Assembly: GCA_958296165.1 (NCBI GenBank)
Contig: OY282447.1
Location: 372,001-436,000 of the forward strand
DNA length: 64,000 bases
Reading direction: 5' to 3'
From: an uncultured Pseudomonadales bacterium
Lineage (GTDB): Bacteria > Pseudomonadota > Gammaproteobacteria > Pseudomonadales > Azotimanducaceae
The position numbers and the translations under genes are program-made. Shown one piece after another: positions 26,036 through 35,652 of the stretch (position 1 is its first letter; every line of letters starts with the position of its first letter). Below the pieces are notes generated by a model, which did no database searches, was not told the DNA's origin, and saw only the letters and a program-made list of their open reading frames with translations.

Positions 26036-27430
26036 CTAGCAGTCGATGCCGAGCGTAGCGAGCTTGCGCGTCAGCGTGTTGCGGCCCCAGCCGAGCAGCA
26101 CGGCGGCGTCGCGCTTGCGCCCGCCGGTGTGCTCCAGGGCTGCGCGGATCATCGTGGTCTCGAATGTCCGCGTTGCTTCGTTGAGGATGCCGCGGTTGCC
26201 GCCGTGCAGCTGGTCGCGCGTCCAACTCGCCAGCAAGGTTTGCCAATCGCTCGCTTCCTTGGCGCTCGCCGTCTGCAGTTCCGGCGGCAGGTCGTCGATG
26301 TGAACCTCGCGCCCCGGCGCCATCACCGTCAGCCAGTTGCACACGTTCTCCAGCTGGCGCACGTTGCCCGGCCAATCCAACGTCTGCAAGTAGTCGAGCG
26401 TCTCCTCGCGCAGCACCTTGCGCTCGCTGTCTAGCTCACGAGCGGCCTTGTTCAGGAAATGCTCGGCCAACAGCGGGATGTCGGTGCGCCGTTCGGCCAA
26501 TGTCGGCACGTGTACGCGAATCACGTTCAGGCGGTGGTAGAGATCTTCTCGGAACGTGCCCTTGGCCACCAGCGCTCGCAGATCGCGATGCGTGGCGGTG
26601 ACGATGCGCACGTCCACCTGCACGCTGGTTCGGCCGCCGACGCGGAAGAACTCGCCTTCCGCCAGCACGCGCAGCAGGCGGGTCTGCGCTTCCGCAGGCA
26701 TGTCGCCGATCTCGTCTAGGAAGAGCGTGCCGCCGTTGGCCTGCTCGAAGCGGCCGACGCGTTGCTCGCGCGCACCCGTGAAGGCGCCGCGCTCGTGGCC
26801 GAAAAGCTCGGATTCGATCAGCTCGCTGGGAATGGCGGCCATGTTCAAGGCCACCAGCGGCTTGGCGGCGCGCGGGCTGTGCCGATGCAGGGCGCGCACC
26901 ACCAGCTCCTTGCCAGTGCCGGAATCGCCCTCGATCATCACCGTGATGTTGGATTGCGCCAACCGCCCAACGGCGCGGAACACTTCCTGCATCGCCGCCG
27001 CCTGGCCGATGATCTCGGTGTCGTCGCGCGCCGGCCGAGGCGCGGCATGTTCGGCCTGTTCCTGATGCAGCAGCACGGCGCGGCGTACCGTGGCGACGGC
27101 TTCGTCTATGTCGAACGGCTTGGGCAGATACTCGAATGCGCCGGATTGGTAGGCGCTTACCGCGCTGTCGAGATCGGAGTGCGCGGTCATGATGATTACC
27201 GGCAGCTGCGGGTGTTGCTCAGCGAGCGCGGCCAATAGCTCCAAGCCGTCCGAGCCGGGCATGCGGATGTCGGAAAGCACGGCATCCGGCGTTTCTTGGC
27301 CCATGCGGGCGAGCACGCTTTCGGCGTTCTCGAAGCTCTGCGTGGCGAAGCCGGCTTGCGCAAGGGCGCGCTCCAGCACCCAGCGGATGGAGCTGTCGTC
27401 GTCCACGATCCAAACGCGCTCAGCGGCCAT
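26036..27430 (-). CDS. ntrC: Nitrogen regulation response regulator NtrC
   Basis: 464 aa, typical length. The receiver domain has the acidic pocket VDDDSSIRW and phospho-acceptor Asp in [10 protein letters not shown]. The AAA+ sigma54 activation domain has Walker [10 protein letters not shown], the sigma54 contact loop RGAFTGA and Walker [11 protein letters not shown]. The C-terminal Fis-type helix-turn-helix is [27 protein letters not shown]. It activates sigma54 promoters of nitrogen-scavenging genes. ATG 27430 is chosen as start; the gene overlaps ntrB by 11 nt, so the pair is co-translated. Confidence 0.95.
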   Translation of the reverse strand: MAAERVWIVDDDSSIRWVLERALAQAGFATQSFENAESVLARMGQETPDAVLSDIRMPGSDGLELLAALAEQHPQLPVIIMTAHSDLDSAVSAYQSGAFEYLPKPFDIDEAVATVRRAVLLHQEQAEHAAPRPARDDTEIIGQAAAMQEVFRAVGRLAQSNITVMIEGDSGTGKELVVRALHRHSPRAAKPLVALNMAAIPSELIESELFGHERGAFTGAREQRVGRFEQANGGTLFLDEIGDMPAEAQTRLLRVLAEGEFFRVGGRTSVQVDVRIVTATHRDLRALVAKGTFREDLYHRLNVIRVHVPTLAERRTDIPLLAEHFLNKAARELDSERKVLREETLDYLQTLDWPGNVRQLENVCNWLTVMAPGREVHIDDLPPELQTASAKEASDWQTLLASWTRDQLHGGNRGILNEATRTFETTMIRAALEHTGGRKRDAAVLLGWGRNTLTRKLATLGIDC

Positions 27431-28562
27431 GCGCGCTCTTCGTGGCCGTAGGCTGGCGAATCGGCAGGTAGAACGAGAACACCGTTCGGCCCGGCTCGCT
27501 CTGGCACTCCACCAAGCCGTGGTGCTGCGCCAAGATGGTCTGCGTGATCGCAAGACCAAGCCCGGACCCATCCGGCCGACCGCTGATCATCGGATAGAAG
27601 ATGCGATCGGCGATGTCGGCCGGGATGCCGGGGCCGTTGTCGATGAAATCCACGTTGGCCGCGAGCCGATGGCGCGTGGTGGCAATGGTGAATTGGCGCA
27701 CCACGCGGGTTTCAAGAGTGATCGTGGGATCAGGCGTGTCCTTGAGGGCCAGAACCGCATTGGCCAGCACGTTCAACGTGGCCTGCACGAGCTTCTCGAA
27801 ATCCCCTTCCACTTCCGGCAGGCTCGGATCGTAGGCGCGCTTGAAGGCGACTCGCGACGGACGTTCCGCATCCAAGAGCTTCACCACCCGCTCGATCACG
27901 TGATGCACGTTCACGGGCGCGAATCGGCACTGCACGTTCGATCCCAGGATGCGATCCGCCAGCTTCCGCAGCCGATCCGCCTCGGCCATGATGACTGCCG
28001 TGTATTCGCGCTGTTCCTGGCTCGGCAACTGCCGCTCCAATAGCTGCGCGGCGCCGCGAATGCCGCCTAGAGGGTTCTTGATCTCGTGCGCCAGGCCTCG
28101 CGCCAGCTTGCGCATGGTTTCCTGCAAGGTCACATGGCGCTCGTCGCGGCCGATGCGGATGAATCGATCCAAACGCTCGAACTCGGCCAAGAGTTCGGTT
28201 TCCGAAAGCGGCGCGATGGAGTAGTTCACGCGCACCAGCCCACTCGGCACGTGCAGCGGCGCTTCGCGCTTGGTGAACGGCTGGCCCGTATCGAGCACTC
28301 GTTGCAGCGCCGCCGGCGTGGTGTGCGAATCGCGCACGAGCTGCGCAAGCGGCAAGCCAACGGCCCGCGCCTCGCTGTGCGCGAACAACGATTGCGCCGA
28401 TTGGTTGAGGTAGGTCACGCGGAACAGGCCGTCGCCGCCCGCATCGACTACCGCTACCGCGGTGTTGAGCTGGTCCAGAATGTCTCGATAGGTAGCCACG
28501 GACTCGTCGCGCAGCAAGAACCGTTCCACGCTGCAAGCCCGTGCATCCATTGCGACCGCCAT
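27420..28562 (-). CDS. glnL: Nitrogen regulation sensor kinase NtrB
   Basis: 380-aa cytosolic histidine kinase/phosphatase that controls NtrC in response to PII. An N-terminal PAS-like sensor contains ILDQLNTAVAVVD and VTYLNQSAQSLFAHSE. The phospho-accepting His is in GLAHEIKNPLGGIRGAAQLL. The ATP-binding domain has VDFIDNGPGIP and GSGLGLAITQTILAQHHG. An NtrC-type palindrome lies about 35 nt upstream, suggesting autoregulation. No glnA is seen next to the pair in this window. Confidence 0.94.
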   Translation of the reverse strand: MAVAMDARACSVERFLLRDESVATYRDILDQLNTAVAVVDAGGDGLFRVTYLNQSAQSLFAHSEARAVGLPLAQLVRDSHTTPAALQRVLDTGQPFTKREAPLHVPSGLVRVNYSIAPLSETELLAEFERLDRFIRIGRDERHVTLQETMRKLARGLAHEIKNPLGGIRGAAQLLERQLPSQEQREYTAVIMAEADRLRKLADRILGSNVQCRFAPVNVHHVIERVVKLLDAERPSRVAFKRAYDPSLPEVEGDFEKLVQATLNVLANAVLALKDTPDPTITLETRVVRQFTIATTRHRLAANVDFIDNGPGIPADIADRIFYPMISGRPDGSGLGLAITQTILAQHHGLVECQSEPGRTVFSFYLPIRQPTATKSAHGR

Positions 28563-28593
28563 CGGTGTTTCTTGAGCGCGTCCACGACGTTAA

Positions 28594-28610
28594 CGCACCA
28601 AATTAGGGCA
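28594..28610 (-). promoter_or_regulatory. NtrC-binding-box candidate upstream of ntrB
   Basis: The minus strand reads TGCCCTAATTTGGTGCG, matching the known NtrC site pattern TGCACTA-N3-TGGTGCA at 12 of the 14 specified bases. It starts 32 nt upstream of the ATG at 28562. No clear -24/-12 sigma54 promoter was seen alongside, so repression of a sigma70 promoter is possible. Confidence 0.55.
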
Positions 28611-28676
28611 TTTTCCTGCGCGGCAGTCAAACGTGGTGCAATGGTTGCGGGGCGGCGGACTGAGCGACCACTGCGA

Positions 28677-29996
28677 TCAAGATGCGTCCTGATCTCCGCG
28701 CGGCCCGCGCGTGCGCGTGCGGCGGCGCGGAATGTTGAGCCGCTGGCGGCGCTCCCACAGGCTCTTGCGGCTGATGCCGAGCTTGCTGGCGAGCTCCGTC
28801 TCGGTGAACTGATCCTGGTTCTCCAGCACGAAACTGACGAAGAAATCCTCCAGGCTGCCGGAAGTCGCAGTGGCCTCGGCTGGCGGCAGACCGTCGCGCA
28901 GGGCGCCGATGGCGAGCAGCTCGCTGGCGATCGTTGGCCCGGCGCACAGCACGGCGGCGCGTTCCACGACGTTCACCAGCTCCCGCACGTTGCCGGGCCA
29001 GGGATGGTGCCGAATGGCGTCCAATGCCTCTGCGGCGAACGACAGGCCGGGCTTGTCGAGCTTGTCGGCGGTGCGGTCGAGTGTTGCTTGGGCGATGAGC
29101 ACCGCATCGTCGCCGCGGTCGCGCAGCGGTGGCACGTGCAGCACCACGGCGCCCAGCCATTGCAGAAGGTCGCGGCGGAAGCGACCGCTGGCCGCTAGCT
29201 GTTCCAAGTCGTGGCGGCTTGCGGCAACTATGCGCACGTCGGGACGCTGCGCATTCGCATGAGCGGCAGATTCACCCGCGCTCGTTTGCAGAAAGCGGCT
29301 GACGTTGCCCTGTACGTCCAGCGGCAGCTCGCCAACGTCATTCAGGAACAGCGTGCCGCGATGGGCGGCGTGCAGCAGGCCGCCACCAGGCCCCAACTCT
29401 TCGTGTGCGGTTGGACGCCCGAAGATCTCCGCGTTCACCGCAGCAGCCGAGATCGCAGCGCAGTCGACGCGCACGAGCGGTACCGCGCTGCGCGCGCTGG
29501 CATCGTGCAGGGCCCGGGCGACGAGAGTCTTGCCGCTGCCGGACTCGCCCTGGATCAGCACCAGCGCATCCGTTGCAGCCGCCGCAGCGACGCGCTCGAA
29601 AAGGCCACGCATGGGCGCGCTGGCGCCGATTAAGAGCGAGAACGGAGCGTCTTTGTGAAGCGTTCGCCGGGGGGCGCAGGCGCGACGCACGGCCGCGGCC
29701 AAGGCTTCGGAGTGCAGCGGCCTCGATAGGTAGTCGGCCGCGCCCCGGCGCATGCAGTTCACGGCTTCGACCACGCTCGGCGTATCCGCCACCAAGAGCA
29801 CCGGCAGTTGCTTGGCGAGCACGGTGAGCGCGTTCGAAAACAACTCGGCGTTGGCGACGATGGCCGCCAAGCCGCTTGCGGAGAGTTGCGAGCAGCCGTC
29901 GAGATCGCTGGCTTCGACGAGATCGAAGCCAGCGAGATCCGCGCAAAGGCGTTGCCGGCTCGGGCCGTCGCGGTCGACCACCAAGATGCGTGTCAT
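28677..29996 (-). CDS. Sigma54-activator-like regulator with degenerate receiver and no GAFTGA loop
   Basis: 439 aa with NtrC-like architecture. The receiver-like domain keeps VVDRDG but has no phospho-acceptor Asp (AAIVANAELF) and Arg in place of the conserved Lys (YLSRPL). The AAA+ domain keeps Walker A QGESGSGKT and Walker B GTLFLNDVGE. The segment that should hold GAFTGA reads EIFGRPTAHEELGPGGGLL, so contact with sigma54 is unlikely. The Fis-type DNA-binding helix-turn-helix is intact (ELASKLGISRKSLWERRQRL). Next to gluQ-dksA, the position held by cbrAB in pseudomonads. Probably a phosphorylation-independent DNA-binding regulator. Confidence 0.75.
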   Translation of the reverse strand: MTRILVVDRDGPSRQRLCADLAGFDLVEASDLDGCSQLSASGLAAIVANAELFSNALTVLAKQLPVLLVADTPSVVEAVNCMRRGAADYLSRPLHSEALAAAVRRACAPRRTLHKDAPFSLLIGASAPMRGLFERVAAAAATDALVLIQGESGSGKTLVARALHDASARSAVPLVRVDCAAISAAAVNAEIFGRPTAHEELGPGGGLLHAAHRGTLFLNDVGELPLDVQGNVSRFLQTSAGESAAHANAQRPDVRIVAASRHDLEQLAASGRFRRDLLQWLGAVVLHVPPLRDRGDDAVLIAQATLDRTADKLDKPGLSFAAEALDAIRHHPWPGNVRELVNVVERAAVLCAGPTIASELLAIGALRDGLPPAEATATSGSLEDFFVSFVLENQDQFTETELASKLGISRKSLWERRQRLNIPRRRTRTRGPRGDQDAS

Positions 29997-30005
29997 GGCG
30001 TGATG

Positions 30006-30878
30006 TTACGACACGGCGACGAAGCCGGGCAGAACCGGCACTCGCGGCAGCCGGTCGATGCGCCAGCGTTGCGCCGCCCAGGCGAGCAACTCCGCGATGT
30101 CGCCGCGCGGCGGATCAAGGCCCAGCAAGGCCAGCACGTTGCGGATGTTGTAGCGCGCCGCTCGGTCGTCGATGGCCGTGGCGGCGTTGTGCTTGGAGAG
30201 CTTCACTCCGGATGCCTCGGCGACTATGGGAACGTGTGCGTAGCTCGGCTTGGCCTTGCCGAGACAGGCGCCTAGATGGAGTTGTCGCGGCGTGTTGTCC
30301 AGCAGGTCGGCGCCGCGCACGATGTGGGTGACGCCCATGAGCGCGTCGTCGACCACTACGGCAAGCTGGTACGACGCGATGTCGTCGCGGCGCCAGACGA
30401 CGTAGTCGCCGATCGCCGCCGCCACTTGCTGCGAATAGCGGCCTTGCACGCGGTCGTCGAAGGCATGAAGACCCGATACCGCGTCTACGCGCAGGCGCAG
30501 CGCGTTGCCGCGGCGCGGCAGCCGCAAAGCGCGGCACGTGCCTGGATAGCGCGTGGCACCGTGCAGGTCCCGGCGCGTGCAGCGGCAGGCGAAGCAACGC
30601 TCTGCCAATGTTTCGAGCGCCGCACGGTAGTGCTGCAAATGGTCGCTTTGGCGGACGACCGTGGCGTCCCAGGCAAGCCCGTGCGCTTCCAGCGTCGCCA
30701 GGATGGCGGCTTCTGCGCCAGCCACCGTGCGCGGCGCATCCAGGTCGTCGATGCGCAGCAGCCAGCGGCCGCCGTGGGCGCGGGCGTCCAGCCACGAGGC
30801 CGTTGCGGCGAGCAGCGAGCCTAGGTGCAGCGGCCCCGATGGCGTGGGCGCGAAACGTCCGACGTAGCTCGCCGCCAC
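30006..30878 (-). CDS. gluQ: Glutamyl-Q tRNA(Asp) synthetase
   Basis: 290 aa, class I aminoacyl-tRNA-synthetase-like enzyme lacking an anticodon-binding domain. It attaches glutamate to queuosine at the wobble position of tRNA-Asp. HIGH-type motif in PTPSGPLHLGSLL, the RIDDLDAPR motif, a zinc site from CFACRCTRRDL and C of PGTC, and the KMSKS-like VKLSKHN. Twelve nt downstream of dksA, the conserved gammaproteobacterial pairing. Confidence 0.94.
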   Translation of the reverse strand: MAASYVGRFAPTPSGPLHLGSLLAATASWLDARAHGGRWLLRIDDLDAPRTVAGAEAAILATLEAHGLAWDATVVRQSDHLQHYRAALETLAERCFACRCTRRDLHGATRYPGTCRALRLPRRGNALRLRVDAVSGLHAFDDRVQGRYSQQVAAAIGDYVVWRRDDIASYQLAVVVDDALMGVTHIVRGADLLDNTPRQLHLGACLGKAKPSYAHVPIVAEASGVKLSKHNAATAIDDRAARYNIRNVLALLGLDPPRGDIAELLAWAAQRWRIDRLPRVPVLPGFVAVS

Positions 30879-30890
30879 GGGCCGTGGCGC

Positions 30891-31373
30891 TTAGCCTCGC
30901 AGTTGCCGTTCGCGCAGCTCGTCCAGCGCCTTGCAGTCCACGCATTGCGTGGCAGTGGGCCGGGCCTCTAGGCGGCGCAAGCCGATTTCCACGCCGCAAG
31001 TGTCGCAGTAGCCATAGTCGTCCTGCTCGATGCGCTCTAGGGTCTCGTGGATCTTGCGGATCAAACGGCGCTCGCGATCGCGGGTGCGCAGCTCGATGCC
31101 GAGCTCCTCTTCCTGCGTGGCGCGGTCGAGGGGGTCCGGGAAGTTGGAGGCTTCGTCCTGCAAGTGGTTGACGGTGCGATCCACCTGTTCCATGAGCTCG
31201 CGGCGCCAAGCGTTCAGCATGTTGCGGAAGTGCTCGACTTGCGCCGGGTTCATGTACTCCTCGCCTTCTTTGGGAACGTAGGGCACGAATCCGCCAAACG
31301 GCGAATCGGCGCCCACCGCTTGGTCGCCGTTCGGCGGCTGGCTGGCCGCCACATCGGTGCGCTTTGCCGACAT
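30891..31373 (-). CDS. dksA: RNA polymerase-binding transcription factor DksA
   Basis: 160 aa from ATG 31373; longer frames extend into the divergent promoter region. DksA binds the secondary channel of RNA polymerase and, with ppGpp, represses rRNA promoters and activates amino-acid operons. Coiled coil with the acidic tip in DPLDRATQEEE, then a zinc finger CDTCGVEIG...CVDCKALDELR. The 77-bp gap to the divergent aminotransferase (31374-31450) must hold both promoters; a TAAACT -10-like hexamer faces the aminotransferase. Confidence 0.95.
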   Translation of the reverse strand: MSAKRTDVAASQPPNGDQAVGADSPFGGFVPYVPKEGEEYMNPAQVEHFRNMLNAWRRELMEQVDRTVNHLQDEASNFPDPLDRATQEEELGIELRTRDRERRLIRKIHETLERIEQDDYGYCDTCGVEIGLRRLEARPTATQCVDCKALDELRERQLRG

Positions 31374-31450
31374 GTCTTCTAGTCCGTATGCTCGCGCCTT
31401 TGCAGGCGCCGGTGTGCGAAGGGCGCGTAAACTACCAAAGTGGTTCGCCA

Positions 31451-32656
31451 ATGACCATAACGGAATCGTCGCAATCGCCCGAAACGCCGCATGCCCCACT
31501 AGCCGGCCGAGTCGATCGCATCCCCGCGTTTCGCGTGGTGCAGGTACTCGAACGCGCCTACGAGCTGGAGAGGCAAGGTTGCCACATCGTGCATCTCGAG
31601 GTTGGCGAACCGGATTTTCCCTCCGCGCCGGCGGTCGTCGACGCCGGCATTGCCGCCCTAGAAGCCGGCTACACCGGCTATACCCAGTCCCTCGGCCTGC
31701 CGGCGCTGCGCGAGGCCATCGCAGCGAGCTACGGCGATTTGGGGATCGGCGCCGAGCGGGTGGCGGTGACGACCGGGGCCAGCGCGGCGCTCAACCTGTT
31801 GATGCAGATCCTCGTCAATCCCGGCGATGAAGTGCTGATTGCGGATCCGGGCTATCCGTGCAACGGCGCCTTCGTCGAAGCGGCTGGCGGCACTGTGCGC
31901 GGCGTGCCAGTAGGCGCATCCACGCGCTTCCAACTCACCAGCGAAGTGCTTGCTGCGGCGTGGCGGCCGAACACGGCGGGCGTCTTGCTCGCCAGTCCAT
32001 CGAATCCCGTCGGCAGCACGTTGACGGCCGCCGAACTGGCCGCAATCGGCTCCTTCGCCGCCGGGCGCGGATTCGTGGTGATGGACGAGATATACCGCGG
32101 CCTCGTCTACGATGGCGACGGCACTCCGCCTTGCCTGGCCGTGGACGACGGCTTCTTCATTGTCAACAGCTTCTCGAAGTACTATGGCATGACCGGCTGG
32201 CGGCTCGGCTGGGCGGTCGTGCCGGAGTGGGCTATGGATGCGCTGGACCGCGTCGCCCAGAACCTTTATCTGGCCCCGCCCACCGTCGCCCAGCACGCAG
32301 CGCTCGCCGCCCTGACGCCGGCGGCGATGGCAGTACACGAGGAGCGGCGGCAGATCTTCCGCCGCCGCCGCGACGTGCTGCTGGCCGGTCTCGCCGAGTT
32401 GGGTCTGCCTGCCGTGTATCGTCCGGACGGCGCCTTCTACGTCTATGCCGACATTTCGCGCACTGGCTTGGACGCAGACGATCTCTGCGCACGGCTGATC
32501 GAAGAGTTCGGCGTTGCCACTACGCCCGGCACCGACTTCGGCACCCATCGCGCCAGCGATCACGTGCGCTTCGCGTTCACCGTCGACGAGCGGGAGATCC
32601 GCATTGGCTTGGATCGTCTGGGCGCTGCGCTGCGGACGCTCGGAGGTACGTCGTAG
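31451..32656 (+). CDS. Class I/II PLP-dependent aminotransferase
   Basis: 401 aa from ATG 31451. Aspartate-aminotransferase fold: substrate loop LEVGEPDFPS, TTGASAAL phosphate-binding region, SPSNPVGSTLT, MDEIYRGLVYD, and PLP lysine in NSFSKYYGMTGWRLGW. Late motif DHVRFAFTVDE carries the substrate-binding Arg. Likely an amino acid transaminase; the exact substrate cannot be told. Followed by sfsA, whose reading frame overlaps or abuts the stop here. Confidence 0.85.
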   Translation: MTITESSQSPETPHAPLAGRVDRIPAFRVVQVLERAYELERQGCHIVHLEVGEPDFPSAPAVVDAGIAALEAGYTGYTQSLGLPALREAIAASYGDLGIGAERVAVTTGASAALNLLMQILVNPGDEVLIADPGYPCNGAFVEAAGGTVRGVPVGASTRFQLTSEVLAAAWRPNTAGVLLASPSNPVGSTLTAAELAAIGSFAAGRGFVVMDEIYRGLVYDGDGTPPCLAVDDGFFIVNSFSKYYGMTGWRLGWAVVPEWAMDALDRVAQNLYLAPPTVAQHAALAALTPAAMAVHEERRQIFRRRRDVLLAGLAELGLPAVYRPDGAFYVYADISRTGLDADDLCARLIEEFGVATTPGTDFGTHRASDHVRFAFTVDEREIRIGLDRLGAALRTLGGTS

Positions 32657-32682
32657 AGTTCGATCCGCCACTTGCCAACGGC

Positions 32683-33399
32683 GTGCTGATCCGCCGCTAC
32701 AAGCGCTTTCTGGCCGACGTGCGCACCGCCGCTGGCAAGCGAACAACCATCCACTGCGCGAATACCGGCGCCATGCTGGGCTGCGCCGATCCCGGCAGCG
32801 CGATCTGGTACTCCACCTCGGACAACCCGCGCCGCAAGTACAGGCACAGCTTGGAGATCGTGCGCGGCGCCGGCGGCCATCTGATCGTCGTCAACACGGC
32901 GCGGGCGAACGGCGTGGTCGCTGAAGCGGTAGCGGCCGGGCTGCTCGGCTTCCGGGCCGATGCCGCGGTGCGGCGCGAAGTTCCGATTCCCGGTGAAGCC
33001 GGTCGCTTCGATCTGGTGGTGGACGACGTCTTTGTGGAAGTGAAGTCGGTGACCTTGAAGCTGCCCGACTCGGGCGCCTTCCCGGACGCCGTGAGCGAGC
33101 GGGCGACTCGCCACGTCGCAGCGCTGGCTCGGCTGGCGCGCCAAGGCAGGCGGACGATGCTGGTGTTCTGCGTGTTGCACGCTGGCATCGATGCCGTGCG
33201 GCCAGCCGACGAAATCGACCCCGTCTACGGCGGCGCACTGCGTCAGGCCGTGGCCGACGGCGTGGAAGTGGGGGCGCTGCGCTGCGCCATCTCGCCGCAG
33301 CAACTGGTGCCGCTCGGCCCGTTGCCGGTGCGCATCGCGCCCGTGCAGCTAGGCGCGGAACATCGCCTTGAGGGCGGCGTAGTCCGCAACAGTGGATAG
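32683..33399 (+). CDS. sfsA: SfsA family DNA-binding / nuclease-like protein
   Basis: 238 aa from the first standard start, GTG 32683. Homology clearly begins about 10 codons earlier (EFDPPLANGVLIRRYKRFLAD matches the usual N-terminus), but codons there are GTC and GTA, with no ATG, GTG or TTG. Other family stretches: HCANTGAMLGC, WYSTSDNPRRKYRHS and FVEVKSVTL. E. coli SfsA was named for stimulating sugar fermentation genes. The 3' end overlaps the convergent kinase gene by 51 nt. Confidence 0.85.
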   Translation: MLIRRYKRFLADVRTAAGKRTTIHCANTGAMLGCADPGSAIWYSTSDNPRRKYRHSLEIVRGAGGHLIVVNTARANGVVAEAVAAGLLGFRADAAVRREVPIPGEAGRFDLVVDDVFVEVKSVTLKLPDSGAFPDAVSERATRHVAALARLARQGRRTMLVFCVLHAGIDAVRPADEIDPVYGGALRQAVADGVEVGALRCAISPQQLVPLGPLPVRIAPVQLGAEHRLEGGVVRNSG

Positions 33400-34353
33400 C
33401 CTTGCGCCATGGCGCGAGACCAAGTGCGCGGCAACGAAGTTGCCGAAGCGGGCAGCCGCTACCGGTTCGGCGCCATTGAGAAGCGCGTGGACGACGCCGC
33501 CGGCGTAGATGTCGCCAGCACCGGTGCTGTCTACGGGCTGGGCCGGAAACGGCGCGGCCAACTTGCTGCCGCCACGCCCTGCGGCCAAGCTGCCGCGCGC
33601 GCCCAAGGTGACGTTCACGCAAGGCGCGATGTCGCCAAGTTCCACGGTGGCGATGTCCAGCCGATCCGTGCCGGCCCACGCCAGCGCTTCCTCTTCGTTG
33701 CAGAAGATCTGATGCACGCCGTTGCCGAGCATCCGCTCGAGCCCGGCGCGGCAGTTTTCCACCATGGCGGGGTCCGACAGCGACAGGGATGTCTTGACGT
33801 TTGCAGCTTCAGCAATCTCCCGCGCCAAGATGCCGGCGGCGGTGCCCGCATCCGCCGCTGCCAGATAACCTTCAACATAGAGATAGGAGGAACGGGCGAG
33901 TTGCGCCTCGTCGACGTCTTGCGGGCCGAGCGCCGCCGAGACGCCCAGATAGGTGGTCATGGTGCGTTCGGCATCGGCGCTGACAAGCGTTAGGCAGCGG
34001 CCCGATTGGCCCTCGGTTGGGCGCGCGCCGGTGGTGCGGATGCCGGCAGCCGCCATGTCGTCAAGAAAGCGGCGGCCGGTTTCGTCGTCGGCCACGCGGC
34101 AGGAATAGCAACCGCGCCCGCCGAACGCCTGCACGGCGTAGACGGTGTTGGCTGCCGAACCGCCGGATAGACGGCGCTGCTCGCTGTGGCCGGACTCTTC
34201 CCGCAGGCGCGTCTCGAGGGCGTTGATGCGCACGTCGTCCACTAGCGTCATGTGGCCCTTGGGGATGCGCTCCGCCGCCAGCATCGAATCATCGACCGCG
34301 TATTCAAGATCTACCAAGGCATTGCCGATGCCGTAGACGTCGTATGCCGTCAT
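33349..34353 (-). CDS. Adenosine-kinase-like PfkB carbohydrate kinase
   Basis: 334 aa. Ribokinase-fold enzyme with [14 protein letters not shown] at the N-terminus, the sugar-binding stretch [17 protein letters not shown], and the catalytic anion-hole motif [13 protein letters not shown]. The pattern fits adenosine kinase-type members (nucleoside plus ATP to nucleoside monophosphate). ATG overlaps the hemL stop as ATGA, so it is translationally coupled to hemL though metabolically unrelated. Confidence 0.8.
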   Translation of the reverse strand: MTAYDVYGIGNALVDLEYAVDDSMLAAERIPKGHMTLVDDVRINALETRLREESGHSEQRRLSGGSAANTVYAVQAFGGRGCYSCRVADDETGRRFLDDMAAAGIRTTGARPTEGQSGRCLTLVSADAERTMTTYLGVSAALGPQDVDEAQLARSSYLYVEGYLAAADAGTAAGILAREIAEAANVKTSLSLSDPAMVENCRAGLERMLGNGVHQIFCNEEEALAWAGTDRLDIATVELGDIAPCVNVTLGARGSLAAGRGGSKLAAPFPAQPVDSTGAGDIYAGGVVHALLNGAEPVAAARFGNFVAAHLVSRHGARLSTVADYAALKAMFRA

Positions 34354-35636
34354 CGAGCCATTTCCCGAAACGTCGAATCGACAGCCGCGAGGGTGTGGTC
34401 GATCTCGCCCTCGCCGTGCGCGCCGCTCACGAACGCCGTCTCGAACGCGGAGGGGGCGAAGTAGACGCCGCGGTCCAGCATGGCGTGGAAGAAACGCTTG
34501 TAGCGGTCGACGTCGGCCGCGGCCACTTGCTCGAAGTGGGTCACCGGCGCCGGGGTGAAGAAGATGCTGAACATGCCGCACACCGTGTTGACGGTGAGCG
34601 GAATGGAATGGCGCACGGCCAAATCGCGGATGCCGCGCGCGAGCCGCTGCGTTGCAGCCGCCAAGGCTCGGTAGAAGGGCTCGTCCAAGGATTGCAGCAT
34701 GGCGAGGCCGGCCGACATGGCCAGTGGATTGCCCGAAAGCGTGCCGGCCTGATAGACGTCGCCCAAGGGGGCGATTCGATCCATGATCTTGGCCTTGCCC
34801 CCGAACGCGCCCACCGGCAGGCCGCCGCCAATGACCTTGCCCAGGGTGGTGAGATCGGGCGTGACGCCGAACAGTTGCTGCGCGCCGCCGGGCGCGACGC
34901 GGAAGCCGGCGATCACCTCGTCGAAAATCAACACGCTGCCAGCGGCTCGGGTTAGATCGCGGAGCGCTTCGAGGAAGCCGGGCCGCGGGGGTATGCAGCC
35001 CATATTGCCCGCCACCGGCTCCACGATCACTGTGGCGATGCGTGCGCCGTAGCGGTCGAAGGCTGCCGCAGCTGCGGCCGCGTCGTTGAAGGGCAGCGTC
35101 AGCGTGTGCTTGGCCGTGTCGGCCGGCACGCCGGGAGAGTCGGGCAGGCCCAACGTCAGCAAGCCGGAGCCGGCCTGCGCCAAGAGGGCGTCGGCATGGC
35201 CGTGGTAGCAGCCGCCGAACTTCACGATCAAATCGCGGCCGGTGTAGGCGCGCGCCAGGCGGATGGCGGACATCACGGCTTCGGTGCCGGAGTTCACCAT
35301 GCGCACGCGCTCGATGCTCGGAACGCGGGCGATCACTGCTTCCGCCATCCGCACCTCTATCTCGGTGGGAGCGCCGAAGCTCAAGCCGCGGCGGGCGCTT
35401 GCGCGCACGGCATCGACGACGGGAGCGAAGGCGTGGCCTTGCAGCATCGGCCCCCAGGAACCCACATAGTCCAAGTAGCGGTTGCCATCCACATCGGTCA
35501 ACCAAGCGCCCTGCCCGTCCACGAAGAACACGGGCGCGCCGCCGACGCCGCGAAACGCTCGCACGGGCGAGTTGACGCCGCCGGGAATGCTGCGCTCGGC
35601 GCGTTCAATGAGTTGCTTGGATGTGTCTCGATCCAT
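34350..35636 (-). CDS. hemL: Glutamate-1-semialdehyde 2,1-aminomutase
   Basis: 428 aa, full length. PLP enzyme that makes 5-aminolevulinate for heme synthesis by the C5 pathway. Motifs: [18 protein letters not shown] at the N-terminus, [40 protein letters not shown] and the PLP lysine in [18 protein letters not shown]. Lies 16 nt downstream of the ClC-type gene and overlaps the next kinase by 4 nt. Confidence 0.96.
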   Translation of the reverse strand: MDRDTSKQLIERAERSIPGGVNSPVRAFRGVGGAPVFFVDGQGAWLTDVDGNRYLDYVGSWGPMLQGHAFAPVVDAVRASARRGLSFGAPTEIEVRMAEAVIARVPSIERVRMVNSGTEAVMSAIRLARAYTGRDLIVKFGGCYHGHADALLAQAGSGLLTLGLPDSPGVPADTAKHTLTLPFNDAAAAAAAFDRYGARIATVIVEPVAGNMGCIPPRPGFLEALRDLTRAAGSVLIFDEVIAGFRVAPGGAQQLFGVTPDLTTLGKVIGGGLPVGAFGGKAKIMDRIAPLGDVYQAGTLSGNPLAMSAGLAMLQSLDEPFYRALAAATQRLARGIRDLAVRHSIPLTVNTVCGMFSIFFTPAPVTHFEQVAAADVDRYKRFFHAMLDRGVYFAPSAFETAFVSGAHGEGEIDHTLAAVDSTFREMAR

Positions 35637-35652
35637 AAAGATTCTCGGCAGT

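Noticed and set aside
33349-35505. 718-aa minus-strand frame suggesting a fusion with the adenosine-kinase-like protein
   Set aside because: The N-terminal half is an out-of-frame reading of hemL; the kinase starts at ATG 34353.
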